Source of the DNA: Alphaproteobacteria bacterium
GTDB lineage: Bacteria; Pseudomonadota; Alphaproteobacteria; JAVJRE01
Assembly: GCA_040218575.1 (NCBI GenBank)
Contig: JAVJRE010000002.1
Coordinates: 248,001 to 312,000, forward strand
Direction: 5' to 3'
Length of the DNA stretch: 64,000 nt
Shown: one piece after another, positions 16,770 through 24,692 of the stretch
Layout of the letters: every line of letters starts with the position of its first letter
Numbering within the stretch: position 1 is the first letter of the stretch
The notes under the pieces: model-generated
What the model was told of the DNA's origin: nothing
Database searches by the model: none
Seen by the model: the letters and a program-made list of their open reading frames with translations, nothing else
Made by a program: the position numbers and the translations under genes

Positions 16770-17294
16770 CTACTGGACAAGCATCTCGGTGAACAGCACA
16801 TCGCGCACCTCCGCCGGCGCCGCGACCTGCGTCACACGCAGAAGCAACTCTTCACGCAGGCGATAGATGCCGGCACTTCCCTGCAGATCCTCCAACCTCA
16901 GGTCCCGCAGATAGGCATTAAAGCTGTCAACGATGCGCGGCATCGCCGCCTTGATGCGCGGAATGTCGTGCTCGCCGCCAACCTCCAGGCTCACCTGGAC
17001 CTTGAGGAAGTTGCTGCGCCGTCCGTCGCTGGCCAGATTGACCAGCATCTCGGGCATTTCGAAGAACACAGGAGGCAGCACCTCGGTCGCTTCGGCATGG
17101 TCGTCCTCGCCACCGCCGCCGCCAATCATGCCCGTCGCAAACAGACCGCCAGCCGCAGCCAGCAGCAAGACCACCGGCGCCGCGATAAACAGAATCAGCT
17201 TCTTGCCGGCGCGCTTCTTGCGGGCGGGGGCCTCGCCCTCGCCGTCAACACCCTCACCCTCGGCCTCATCACTGGTCAGTTCGGTGCTGCTCAT
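16770..17294 (-). CDS. fliL: Flagellar basal body-associated protein FliL
   Basis: FliL is a single-span inner-membrane protein around the stator that stabilises torque generation. The 174-residue product has a basic cytoplasmic segment (PARKKRAGKK), a membrane helix (about 36-56) and a glycine-rich linker. The periplasmic FliL domain has FFEMPEMLVNLASDGRRSNF and LKVQVSLEV, ending VRDVLFTEMLVQ. The ATG at 17294 is chosen over one 11 codons upstream because GGAGAG lies six bases before it. It leads the minus-strand motor operon, and a CtrA half-site TTAACCA occurs upstream. Confidence 0.93.
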   Translation of the reverse strand: MSSTELTSDEAEGEGVDGEGEAPARKKRAGKKLILFIAAPVVLLLAAAGGLFATGMIGGGGGEDDHAEATEVLPPVFFEMPEMLVNLASDGRRSNFLKVQVSLEVGGEHDIPRIKAAMPRIVDSFNAYLRDLRLEDLQGSAGIYRLREELLLRVTQVAAPAEVRDVLFTEMLVQ

Positions 17295-17442
17295 GATCTG
17301 CTCTCCGGCCTGGCGCGGCATGGACAATCCGGTCGGCCCATGGTCTGGCCCGCGTGATCGCCCTTTGGCACGGCGATTGTTGGCCTTTGGTGGTTAACAA
17401 TGTCTTGCGGCGACGGCCCGACGGCTGGTCTTTGCCGGGCCG

Positions 17443-17457
17443 CGGCAGAACTTGCCG
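17443..17457. promoter_or_regulatory. Candidate FlbD (ftr-type) site, CGGCA-N5-TGCCG
   Basis: CGGCA, GAACT, TGCCG forms a perfect five-base-arm palindrome, about 100 bases upstream of the sigma54 promoter of flgF. This is a typical enhancer distance. The motif recurs upstream of flgI, flagellin 1 and fliF. FlbD itself is encoded at 54961. Confidence 0.6.
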
Positions 17458-17543
17458 GGCATAACGACGTATGCAGCCCTCCCGGGCCGGGCCGGGCTCG
17501 CCCGCTGTACGCGTCCATGGCGGTTTTCCGCGTATTTTCCCGG

Positions 17544-17560
17544 CTGGCACGGCATCTGCA
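17544..17560 (+). promoter_or_regulatory. Sigma54 promoter of flgF
   Basis: CTGGCACGGCATCTGCA shows the -24 GG and -12 GC separated by exactly ten bases and matches TGGCAC-N5-TTGCA closely. It ends 62 bases before the flgF start, and an ftr-type site lies upstream. It probably drives flgF-flgG-flgA-flgH. Confidence 0.8.
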
Positions 17561-17622
17561 CATAAAGGGTCGCGGCACCCGACCCCGCCGCCAACCGGAC
17601 CCGACCCGGAGGCGCCAAGCCC

Positions 17623-18357
17623 ATGAAGAACCCGAGTTATGTTGCCCTGTCGCGACTGACGGTCATCAATCAGGCCCTGCAGGTCGTGGCGAACAATGTG
17701 GCGAACATGAACACGACGGCGTTCCGCGCCGATCGCATGTTGTTCGCCGAGCATCTGGCCAGACCGCAAGCGCCGGTCGGCGCGACCCGTGACCGGATTT
17801 CCTTTGTCGAGCACCGCGCGACAGTGCTGGACCTGACACCCGGTGCGATCACCAGCACGGGAAACCCGCTCGACCTCGCCATCGAAGGCGAAGGCTGGCT
17901 GGTGGTCGAGACGGATGCCGGCGAACGCTATACCCGCGACGGTCGTTTGAAGCTGGATGACACCGGCCAACTGGTGACCAGCAACGGCAACCCGATCCTG
18001 GGCCAGGGCGGGCAGCCCATCGTCTTTGCCCAGGATGACGGCCACATCGAGATCGCCGCCGACGGCACAATCTCTACCGAGAACGGTCAGATCGGACAGT
18101 TGCAGCTCGTTGCCTTCGACTCCCCCTACGCCCTGGAGAAGGCCGCAGGCGGTCTGTTCAGCAGCCGCACACCGCCGATTGCCGCCGAGGAGGCGACCAT
18201 TCGCCAGGGCGCCCAGGAAGACGCCAATGTGCAACCGATCAGCCAGATCACCGAGCTGGTCTCGCTGCAGCGGGCCTTCGTCTCAACCAGCCGCATGATC
18301 GACCAGGAGAACGACCGCCAGTTGCGCGCCATCCGTTCCCTGGTGCGCCAGGCATAG
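17623..18357 (+). CDS. flgF: Flagellar proximal rod protein FlgF
   Basis: FlgF is a rod subunit. The 244-residue product begins MKNPSYVALSRLTVINQAL and carries the signature VVANNVANMNTTAFRADR, with FlgE/F/G-type middle elements such as YTRDGRLKLDDTGQLVTSNG. The C-terminal heptad region SLQRAFVSTSRMIDQENDRQ completes the rod/hook pattern. It precedes flgG by 56 bases and follows a sigma54 promoter. Confidence 0.95.
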   Translation: MKNPSYVALSRLTVINQALQVVANNVANMNTTAFRADRMLFAEHLARPQAPVGATRDRISFVEHRATVLDLTPGAITSTGNPLDLAIEGEGWLVVETDAGERYTRDGRLKLDDTGQLVTSNGNPILGQGGQPIVFAQDDGHIEIAADGTISTENGQIGQLQLVAFDSPYALEKAAGGLFSSRTPPIAAEEATIRQGAQEDANVQPISQITELVSLQRAFVSTSRMIDQENDRQLRAIRSLVRQA

Positions 18358-18413
18358 GGCCAGCACAGTGATTTTCATCCCGACCGACATCCGCCCGACA
18401 AAGGACACACGTC

Positions 18414-19205
18414 ATGAGTGAACGCGCTCTTTCCATCGCCGCAACCGGCATGCTGGCTCAGCAGCTCAACGTCGAGGTGATATCCAACAATATCGCCAAC
18501 ATGAACACCACGGCGTATAAGCGCCAGCGGGCGGATTTTGAGGATTTGCTCTACCAGACGATCAATCTGGCCGGCACGGATTCATCCGATACCGGCACGG
18601 TTGTGCCATCGGGCATTCAACTGGGCACCGGCGTCAAGGCGGCGGCGGTCTACCGCATTACGGACCAGGGTGACCTTCTGGCCACCGGCAATGCGCTTGA
18701 TGTTGCGCTGCAGGGCCGCGGCTACCTGCAGGTAGAACTGCCCAACGGCGAGACGGCCTACACCCGCGCCGGCGCACTGCAGTTAAGCCCGACCGGCGTT
18801 CTGGTGACCGCCGATGGCTATGAAATGGTACCGAACATCTCCATTCCGGCCAACGCCACCGAGATTACGATCAACGGCAGCGGCGAAGTCATCGTCAAGA
18901 CCGCCGACGCCGTCGCCCCGGTGACCCAGGGCCAGTTGCTGCTGGCCACCTTCCTCAATGAAGCGGGGTTGCAGGCAGCCGGCGACAACCTGTTCAAAGA
19001 GACCATAGCCTCCGGCGGCGCGGTTACCGGCACACCCGGCACTTCTGGATTCGGTACGATCATCCAGGGCTATGTGGAGACATCCAACGTCAACACGGTG
19101 TCGGAAATCACCAACCTGATTACCGCCCAGCGCGCCTATGAAATGAACGCCAAGGTCATCGAGACGTCAGATCAGATGATGACCACCGTAGCGCAGTCGA
19201 TCTAG
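18414..19205 (+). CDS. flgG: Flagellar distal rod protein FlgG
   Basis: FlgG forms the distal rod that crosses the periplasm. The 263-residue product begins MSERALSIAATGMLAQQLN and carries VISNNIANMNTTAYKRQRAD. The middle has GNALDVALQGRGYLQVELP, and the C-terminal coiled region is TNLITAQRAYEMNAKVIETS, all diagnostic. Length is typical. It is the second gene of the flgF-flgG-flgA-flgH operon, four bases before flgA. Confidence 0.97.
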   Translation: MSERALSIAATGMLAQQLNVEVISNNIANMNTTAYKRQRADFEDLLYQTINLAGTDSSDTGTVVPSGIQLGTGVKAAAVYRITDQGDLLATGNALDVALQGRGYLQVELPNGETAYTRAGALQLSPTGVLVTADGYEMVPNISIPANATEITINGSGEVIVKTADAVAPVTQGQLLLATFLNEAGLQAAGDNLFKETIASGGAVTGTPGTSGFGTIIQGYVETSNVNTVSEITNLITAQRAYEMNAKVIETSDQMMTTVAQSI

Positions 19206-19209
19206 CGCC

Positions 19210-20187
19210 ATGCGACTCTTCAGCCTCGCTCTATTCAGTGTCATGATCTTTGCCGGCGCGGCGTTGGCGGCGAGTCCGCTGACGCTACGCAGCGATACGG
19301 TGGTCACCGGCGACGTGGTGCGCATCGGCGATCTGTTCGACAATGCCGCGGAGATGGCCGACATTCCCGTCGCCTTCGCGCCCGAACCCGGCCGCAGCGT
19401 GATTCTGGACGCGGCATGGCTGGCCGAAATGGCTCGTCAGTACCGTCTGGACTGGCAACCGGCCAGCCGCTTCGACCGTATTCGCCTGAGCCGGGCCAGC
19501 ACGCTGATTGATCGCCAAAGCATCGAAGCGGCGGTGGCCCAGGCCCTGGAAGTCCAGGGGCTTGGCAAGGAAATGGAGATTGATCTTGGCCGTCGTCCGA
19601 TCGAGTTCCACGTTCCGACCACCGACACGGGCGGCGCCGATATCGCCGTGCGCGATCTGGCCTTCGACACGGCGAGCGGCCGGTTCACAGCCATACTTGC
19701 GGCGCCGGCCAGCGGCACCGCGCAACACCGATTCGCCCTGAGCGGCCGCGTCCATACGACGGTGATGGTACCGGTCCTGGCCTATGACCTGGCCGCCGGC
19801 GAGGTGGTGACGGATGACCATATTGTCACGGTGCGCCTGCGCGAATCCGAGCTGCGGGGCAACCTGGTTCTGGACACAGACCGGCTGGTAGGCAGCGCCG
19901 TACGCCGCACCATCGCCGCCGGCGAACCGTTGCGGCCAAGCGACCTGCGCACCCCGGTCGTCGTCAGCAAGGGCAGCCTGGTGACCATCATCTACCGCAC
20001 GAACGTCCTGACCCTGACCGCCCAGGGCCGGGCCATGGTCAACGGCGCCAGCGGCGAGTCCATTGCCGTGATGAACGCCCAGTCCAACCGTATCGTTGAT
20101 GCCGTCGTCGTCGACGGAGATACCGTTGCCGTCATCCCGACCCAGTCCCAATCCGGTGCGCCGAACCTGGCGCGGCTGCGCCAGTGA
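19210..20187 (+). CDS. flgA: Flagella basal body P-ring formation protein FlgA
   Basis: FlgA is a periplasmic chaperone for P-ring assembly by FlgI. The 325-residue product has a Sec signal (residues 1-20, ending AALAAS). The C-terminal SAF/FlgA domain has YDLAAGEVVTDDHIV, LVGSAVRRTIAAGEPLRPSD and NGASGESIAVMNAQSNRIV. Chaperone and ring genes are close, with flgH next and flgI at 22685. The protein is longer than the minimal enteric form, with an added N-terminal region common in alphaproteobacteria. Confidence 0.93.
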   Translation: MRLFSLALFSVMIFAGAALAASPLTLRSDTVVTGDVVRIGDLFDNAAEMADIPVAFAPEPGRSVILDAAWLAEMARQYRLDWQPASRFDRIRLSRASTLIDRQSIEAAVAQALEVQGLGKEMEIDLGRRPIEFHVPTTDTGGADIAVRDLAFDTASGRFTAILAAPASGTAQHRFALSGRVHTTVMVPVLAYDLAAGEVVTDDHIVTVRLRESELRGNLVLDTDRLVGSAVRRTIAAGEPLRPSDLRTPVVVSKGSLVTIIYRTNVLTLTAQGRAMVNGASGESIAVMNAQSNRIVDAVVVDGDTVAVIPTQSQSGAPNLARLRQ

Positions 20188-20221
20188 TCCCCGGCCAGCG
20201 CTCTTCAGAAAGCCTATCATC

Positions 20222-20989
20222 ATGACCACCAAGCCCCGCAATTCGTCGCGACCCCTTACGGTCAGCCTGGTGGCCAGCGCCTTTATGGTGCTGGCCGGCT
20301 GCGCCGGCACCGTGGAGAAGCTGGCCCAGGTGGGGAGCGAACCGCCCCTCACATCAATCCAGAATCCCGTGGCGGTGACCGGCTACCAGCCCGTGAGCCT
20401 GCCGATGCCGACACAGGTGATGGAATTGCCCGCTTCCAACTCTCTGTGGCGACAGGGCACACGCGCCTTCTTTAAGGACCAGCGCGCCTCCACCGTAGGT
20501 GACATCCTGACGGTGACCATCGACATTTCGGACAATGCCACCCTGTCCAACTCCACCAATCGCAGCCGTGTTGCGGCCGAAAACGCCTCGGCTACGCTAC
20601 TCGGCTATGAAGCGAGCCTGGGTCAGATCCTGCCGGAATCTCTGGACCCGTCCAATCTGGTGGACCTGGACAGTAATGGCAGCACGACCGGGACCGGATC
20701 CATCACACGCAGCGAATCCCTGACCGTGCAGGTGGCCGCGACGGTGATTCAGATTCTGCCAAACGGCAATCTGGTGATCGCCGGCCGCCAGGAAGTACGG
20801 GTCAATTTCGAAGTGCGGGAGCTGCAGATCACCGGCGTGATCCGGCCGCAGGACATCGAGTCCACCAACCAGATCAGCTATGAAAAGATCGCCGAAGCGC
20901 GCATCAGCTATGGCGGCCGCGGACACCTGACCGACGTCCAGCAACCACGCTACGGCCAGCAGATTTACGACATTATCTGGCCGTTCTAG
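20222..20989 (+). CDS. flgH: Flagellar L-ring lipoprotein FlgH
   Basis: FlgH forms the outer-membrane L ring. The 255-residue product has a lipoprotein signal with lipobox LAGC near residue 22. The segments LWRQGTRAFFKDQRASTVGD, ILTVTIDISDNATLSN, LPNGNLVIAGRQEVRVNFE and RPQDIESTNQISYEKIAEAR mark FlgH. The start at 20222 places the signal correctly, and the longer open frame upstream overlaps flgA. It ends the operon before a terminator-like hairpin. Confidence 0.96.
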   Translation: MTTKPRNSSRPLTVSLVASAFMVLAGCAGTVEKLAQVGSEPPLTSIQNPVAVTGYQPVSLPMPTQVMELPASNSLWRQGTRAFFKDQRASTVGDILTVTIDISDNATLSNSTNRSRVAAENASATLLGYEASLGQILPESLDPSNLVDLDSNGSTTGTGSITRSESLTVQVAATVIQILPNGNLVIAGRQEVRVNFEVRELQITGVIRPQDIESTNQISYEKIAEARISYGGRGHLTDVQQPRYGQQIYDIIWPF

Positions 20990-21042
20990 GCCGGGGGATC
21001 GCGCAAGCGGCCCAGGGGACCGTCCGTCCGCGGCGGACGACA

Positions 21043-21081
21043 GCGGGTGCGATCCGGAGGTCGGGACCGGGTCGCACCCGC
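21043..21081. terminator. Hairpin terminator between flgH and dksA-family gene
   Basis: GCGGGTGCGATCCGG (21043-21057) pairs with CCGGGTCGCACCCGC (21067-21081) at 14 of 15 positions around a nine-base loop. It lies between convergent genes. The downstream sequence on the plus strand, AAGTCATTTTA, is only moderately T-rich, so a strong intrinsic terminator is likely but not certain. Confidence 0.6.
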
Positions 21082-21155
21082 AAGTCATTTTACAGCCATT
21101 GTCCGAGGCCGACGGCGCAGCGCCCTTCCTCCCGTTGAAGACAGGCAGGCGAGCC

Positions 21156-21662
21156 TCAGTCGTCGCGGAACGTCTTCTCCATACGCTCGTGCATTTCCTG
21201 CGCCTCGATAGACAGAGTGGCGATCGGCCGCGCCTCCAGGCGCTTGAGGCTGATTGGCTCACCGGTCATTTCGCAGTATCCGAAGGAGTCCGTCGCAATG
21301 CGCTTGAGGGCTTCGTCGATTTTCTGCACCAGCTTGCGCTCCCGATCACGGGTGCGCAGCTCCAGCGCCCGCTCCGCCTCCATGGTGGCGCGATCCGCCA
21401 GATCGGCCGCCGACAGGGCATCCCGCTGCAGGCTTTCCAACGTTTCCGTGGTCTCCGCCAGCAGTTCTTCGCGCCAGCGCAGCAGCTTCAGCCGGAAATA
21501 GTCCTTCATCACCGGGTTCATGAACGGTTCTTCAGGCGACGGCCGGTAGTTTGCCGTCAAGCGGGCGGGCGCCCGTTTGCGCCGTTTGGGCGCCGCCGCC
21601 CGGACCGGGGTCCTGGCAGCGCTGCGCCGGCCGTTTCGCGTTTTTGTCCCTGTTTCAACCAC
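21156..21662 (-). CDS. dksA: DksA/TraR-family RNA polymerase-binding transcription factor
   Basis: DksA binds the RNA polymerase secondary channel and works with ppGpp. The 168-residue product has a basic, disordered N-terminus, a coiled coil (about residues 50-125) and the C-terminal globule YCEMTGEPISLKRLEARPIA. Only one of the four zinc-finger cysteines remains, as is usual for alphaproteobacterial forms. The GTG at 21662 is chosen because GGGAGGGG lies just upstream. An ATG 12 codons earlier lacks such a site. It is not clearly part of the flagellar system, though it sits between flgH and fliX. Confidence 0.88.
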   Translation of the reverse strand: MVETGTKTRNGRRSAARTPVRAAAPKRRKRAPARLTANYRPSPEEPFMNPVMKDYFRLKLLRWREELLAETTETLESLQRDALSAADLADRATMEAERALELRTRDRERKLVQKIDEALKRIATDSFGYCEMTGEPISLKRLEARPIATLSIEAQEMHERMEKTFRDD

Positions 21663-21816
21663 GTCTTCCCCTCCCTGGCGGCAACGGCAAGCCGTCACGC
21701 CTGCGGATCACACCGGCCGGCAGCCCCCGGGAAGCGCAGGAGCCCCTTCGAAACACCAAGGTTTCAGGGGTATTCCCGCCAACTGTCCCGTGACCACACC
21801 CCGGTTTTGGGCGCGG

Positions 21817-21844
21817 AGTATAGGCAAAATGCCGCCAATCACAA
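21817..21844 (-). promoter_or_regulatory. Candidate sigma70-type promoter of the dksA-family gene
   Basis: On the minus strand TTGTGA and TATACT are separated by 16 bases. They lie about 155 bases upstream of the GTG start. The 268-base gap between fliX and dksA holds no other recognisable feature. Confidence 0.4.
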
Positions 21845-21930
21845 GCGAGCGGCGGCGGCCCGGTCTGTGTGGCCTGTTCCGCGGGGGCCGATCCGTGGGG
21901 GGTCTTTTCGGGCGGGGCGGCGGGACGCTG

Positions 21931-22350
21931 TCAGGCGGTGGTGGCGAGTTTGGCCAGTTCGACGCGGGCGCGGAGATCAATGTCGTCCAGCAGAGCCTCC
22001 AGAGCCGGATCGGCCACCCGACCACGGGCGGATCGAATCTGTCGTGACAGGTCTTCCATCTGTCTCTGGCTGAGGCGGCCAAGCAGCAGGGCATGGCGAA
22101 TGTCGTCCAGGCGGTCAAGCAGCACGTCCGCCCGGCCGACCGCCCGGCGCCGTGCTTCACTGGCGGCGTCAGGAACCTCCTGCAGGCTGAACAGAGGTGC
22201 GGTGGCGTGTACCGGGCGAGGCGCGTCGGTGACCGCCGGGCCGGCAGTTTCCTGCAAATGGCTGGCGAAGGCCCCGCCGGCGCCGGCACGAGCGCGGTCA
22301 GCCCGTCGCGGCGCAGGCGCACGGGCAGGAGCAGCGCCGTCAATCTTCAT
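21931..22350 (-). CDS. fliX: Flagellar assembly regulator FliX
   Basis: FliX is known from Caulobacter as a partner of FlbD that couples basal-body assembly to sigma54-dependent late transcription. The 139-residue product has a basic disordered N-terminus (to about residue 45). A helical domain follows with FSLQEVPDAASEARRRAVGR and DVLLDRLDDIRHALLLGRLS, the FliX pattern. It diverges from flgI, as in Caulobacter. A near-match to the CtrA box lies upstream at 22477-22491. The presence of flbD at 54961 supports the call. Confidence 0.88.
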   Translation of the reverse strand: MKIDGAAPARAPAPRRADRARAGAGGAFASHLQETAGPAVTDAPRPVHATAPLFSLQEVPDAASEARRRAVGRADVLLDRLDDIRHALLLGRLSQRQMEDLSRQIRSARGRVADPALEALLDDIDLRARVELAKLATTA

Positions 22351-22476
22351 GGTGGATCACATGCTTCATGGAGCATCACAGCGCGTCTGACATCTCTCGC
22401 CGGCGCATCGGTGCGGCCGGCACCGGCAGTGCAATGCGTATCGCCCGTCATGACGGCGACACTGCGGTCCATACGC

Positions 22477-22491
22477 TTAACGGCCGGTAAA
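22477..22491. promoter_or_regulatory. Candidate CtrA-like box, TTAA-N7-TAAA
   Basis: TTAA, CGGCCGG, TAAA lies about 127 bases upstream of fliX. It matches the CtrA consensus spacing with one mismatch in the second half. Motif evidence only. Confidence 0.4.
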
Positions 22492-22506
22492 GATGCAGCC
22501 TCTGCC

Positions 22507-22521
22507 CGGCAGGGCTTGCCG
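22507..22521. promoter_or_regulatory. Candidate FlbD (ftr-type) site, extended perfect palindrome
   Basis: CGGCA, GGGCT, TGCCG is the core of GCCCGGCA-N5-TGCCGGGC (22504-22524), a perfect eight-base-arm inverted repeat. It lies about 108 bases upstream of the flgI sigma54 promoter. It is the most symmetrical copy in the window. Confidence 0.65.
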
Positions 22522-22628
22522 GGCAGGACGGCGCGCCTGGCCACGCCGGCGCCCGCTCTTGCCGGTGCGCCAGGTGGTTTTCCTTTTTGCATCAGCATGT
22601 TGCGCCGACAAACGCAGCCAGGTCCCCC

Positions 22629-22645
22629 GTGGCACGGTTTTCGCA
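22629..22645 (+). promoter_or_regulatory. Sigma54 promoter of flgI
   Basis: GTGGCACGGTTTTCGCA has GG and GC separated by ten bases and a strong TGGCACG element. It ends 39 bases before the flgI start and lies downstream of an FlbD-type site. Confidence 0.78.
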
Positions 22646-22684
22646 TCACGAAGCGCAGACCCCTGCCCGAGGACCGACAGCCCG

Positions 22685-23839
22685 ATGCCCCCACGCCAGT
22701 TTTCCAGCCGCTTGATCCGCCGCCTGACCACCGCCTGCGTGGCGGCGATCATGGCGATCATCCTGGCGCCTCAGCCAGTAGCGGCGCAGTCCCGCATCAA
22801 GGACATCGCCACCTTCGAAGGGGTGCGCGACAATTTGCTGGTGGGCTATGGCCTGGTGGTCGGCCTTAACGGCAGCGGCGACTCCCTGGGCTCCTCACCC
22901 TTCACCCAGCAAAGCCTGATTGGCATGCTGGAGCGCCTGGGCGTCAACACCCGCGATGCTGCAGCGGATCTCGATACGGACAATGTGGCGGCCGTGATCG
23001 TCACCGCTACTCTGCCGCCCTTCCAGCGCCAGGGAACACGCATTGATGTGACCGTCAGCACCCTTGGCGATGCCAAGAGCTTGCTGGGTGGCACCCTGCT
23101 GGTGACGCCGCTGCTTGGCGCCGATGGTGAGGTCTACGCCATCTCCCAGGGGCCGGTTACCGTCTCAGGCTTTGCCGCCGGCGGTGATTCAGGCTCTTCA
23201 GTGACCAAAGGCGTACCCACCACCGGCCGCATGGCAAACGGGGCGATCATCGAACGGGAGGTCGGGTTCTCGCTGGCCGGAATGACCAGCGTCAATATCA
23301 GCCTGCGCAACGCCGACCTCAGCACAGCACGGCGCATGGCCCAGGCGATCAACGGATTTCTCGGTCTGCCGGCAGCCCGTCCGCTGGACCCGGCGACCGT
23401 CGCCCTGCAGGTGCCGGCACGCTATGAGGGCGACACGGTTGCCCTGCTGACCGACATCGAACAATTGCGGGTCGAGTCCGATCAACTGGCCAGGGTGGTC
23501 ATTGACGAACAGTCCGGCGTGATCGTCATGGGCGAAAATGTCCGGGTCAATCGGGTCGCCATCGCCCAGGGCAACCTGACCATCCGCATCAGCGAAAACC
23601 CGCAGGTATCACAGCCCAACGCCTTCTCAACCGGCGGCACCACGGTAACCGTGCCGCGCACAACCGTTGAGGTTGACGAAGACCAGGACGCGCGCATGGC
23701 GGTTCTGGAGCCCGGAATCAGCCTGAGTGATCTGGTCGCCGGCCTCAATGCGCTGGGGATCGGGCCGCGCGACCTGATCACCATCCTGCAGACCATCAAG
23801 GCGGCCGGCGCCCTGCAGGCGGAAATCGAGCTGCTGTAA
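22685..23839 (+). CDS. flgI: Flagellar P-ring protein FlgI
   Basis: FlgI forms the periplasmic P ring. The 384-residue product has a Sec signal (about residues 1-36, ending PVAAQ). Hallmark segments are RIKDIATFEGVRDNLLVGYG, GLVVGLNGSGDSL and AVIVTATLPPFQRQGTRIDV, with a C-terminal LVAGLNALGIGPRDLITILQ. The ATG at 22685 places the signal peptide, and the longer upstream frame crosses the promoter. The stop overlaps the next start by one base. Confidence 0.97.
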   Translation: MPPRQFSSRLIRRLTTACVAAIMAIILAPQPVAAQSRIKDIATFEGVRDNLLVGYGLVVGLNGSGDSLGSSPFTQQSLIGMLERLGVNTRDAAADLDTDNVAAVIVTATLPPFQRQGTRIDVTVSTLGDAKSLLGGTLLVTPLLGADGEVYAISQGPVTVSGFAAGGDSGSSVTKGVPTTGRMANGAIIEREVGFSLAGMTSVNISLRNADLSTARRMAQAINGFLGLPAARPLDPATVALQVPARYEGDTVALLTDIEQLRVESDQLARVVIDEQSGVIVMGENVRVNRVAIAQGNLTIRISENPQVSQPNAFSTGGTTVTVPRTTVEVDEDQDARMAVLEPGISLSDLVAGLNALGIGPRDLITILQTIKAAGALQAEIELL

Positions 23840-24183
23840 TGAGCGACCTGAGCGGACTGGCTGCCCTGACCCAGACACCGGACCTGGCGCCCGCCCCGGA
23901 TGCGGCGGCGCGACGCCTGTCCCATCTGGTACGTGACGGCTCTGCCACGCCAGACACATTGCAGAACGCCGCGGAAGAATTCGAGGCGTTCTTCCTGTCA
24001 CATGTCATGGAAAGCATGTTCGCCGGAATCAAGACCGACGGCGCCTTTGGCGGCGGCTTCGGCGAAGGCATTTACCGCTCGCTGCTGTTGCAGCGCTATG
24101 GCGAAACGATTGCCCAGCAAGGCGGCGTCGGCATCGCCGATTCCATCGTTCGCATGTTTCTGGACCAGCAGGAGGTCACATGA
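23839..24183 (+). CDS. flgJ: Rod-binding protein (FlgJ N-terminal domain type)
   Basis: FlgJ scaffolds rod assembly. The 114-residue product contains AAEEFEAFFLSHVMESMFAG and GGGFGEGIYRSLLLQRYGET, typical of the FlgJ rod-binding domain. The C-terminal muramidase domain of enteric FlgJ is absent, as is common in alphaproteobacteria, so a separate peptidoglycan hydrolase must open the wall. It overlaps flgI by one base and the next gene by four. Confidence 0.9.
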   Translation: MSDLSGLAALTQTPDLAPAPDAAARRLSHLVRDGSATPDTLQNAAEEFEAFFLSHVMESMFAGIKTDGAFGGGFGEGIYRSLLLQRYGETIAQQGGVGIADSIVRMFLDQQEVT

Positions 24184-24641
24184 CCACTACCCCCTACGGC
24201 CATACCCCAACCCAACAAGTAGAGTCGCTGATCGCTACGGCGAGCCGGCTGGTCGCCCTGCTGGAAGACGAATGCGGTCGCCTTCGTCAGATCGGCCCGA
24301 GAGACATCGTAGCGCTGCAGGAGGATAAGAGCGCGCTGATTCAGTCCTTCGAAAAGCAGTACCGGGCGTTGGAAGGCAATCCCACACTGTTGCAGGTGGT
24401 GGCGCCCGCCCTGCGCGCGGAGATGGAAAGCGCGATCACCCATTTTGCCCACGTAGCGGCGGCCAACGAGCGCGCCCTGCGGGCCGCCCGTGAATGCAAC
24501 GACCGCCTGCTGCGGGCCATTGCCGACAGTGTCGTACGGCAGCAGCCCGGCGCCGACACCTATGACGCCGCCGGCATCGCCAGCCGACCCGCGCCGAAGG
24601 GTGCCAGCCGACCGGCCATGGCCATCAACGGACGTTACTAG
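24180..24641 (+). CDS. FlgN-like export chaperone (probable)
   Basis: The 153-residue protein is helical and soluble, with features of the FlgN family. These are an N-terminal helix with LIATASRLVALLEDECGRLR, then DIVALQEDKSALIQSFEKQY and a long middle helix. FlgN chaperones the junction proteins FlgK and FlgL, which are the next two genes. It overlaps the rod-binding gene by four bases. The assignment is by layout and position and is less certain than for the ring genes. Confidence 0.7.
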   Translation: MTTTPYGHTPTQQVESLIATASRLVALLEDECGRLRQIGPRDIVALQEDKSALIQSFEKQYRALEGNPTLLQVVAPALRAEMESAITHFAHVAAANERALRAARECNDRLLRAIADSVVRQQPGADTYDAAGIASRPAPKGASRPAMAINGRY

Positions 24642-24692
24642 AGCCCCACGCCAGCCAACCACAGCCACCGAACAAAGCCACCAACCGAAGCC

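Larger units (their letters stand above)
17295..17622. promoter_or_regulatory. Divergent fliL/flgF control region
   Basis: This 328-base gap holds no credible gene. It contains a palindrome like the FlbD ftr site at 17443-17457 and a sigma54 promoter for flgF at 17544-17560. On the minus strand there is a single CtrA half-site (TTAACCA, with its TTAA at 17394-17397) upstream of fliL. No full TTAA-N7-TTAA box was found in it. Confidence 0.6.
22351..22684. promoter_or_regulatory. Divergent fliX/flgI control region
   Basis: This 334-base gap has no credible gene. From left to right it holds a CtrA-like box (22477-22491), a perfect FlbD-type palindrome (22507-22521) and a sigma54 promoter for flgI (22629-22645). 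The order suggests CtrA control of fliX and FlbD/sigma54 control of flgI. Confidence 0.6.

Noticed and set aside
17373-17393. TTTGGCACGGCGATTGTTGG as a second sigma54 promoter in the fliL/flgF region
   Set aside because: The -12 dinucleotide is GT rather than GC, and a complete sigma54 promoter lies 170 bases closer to flgF.
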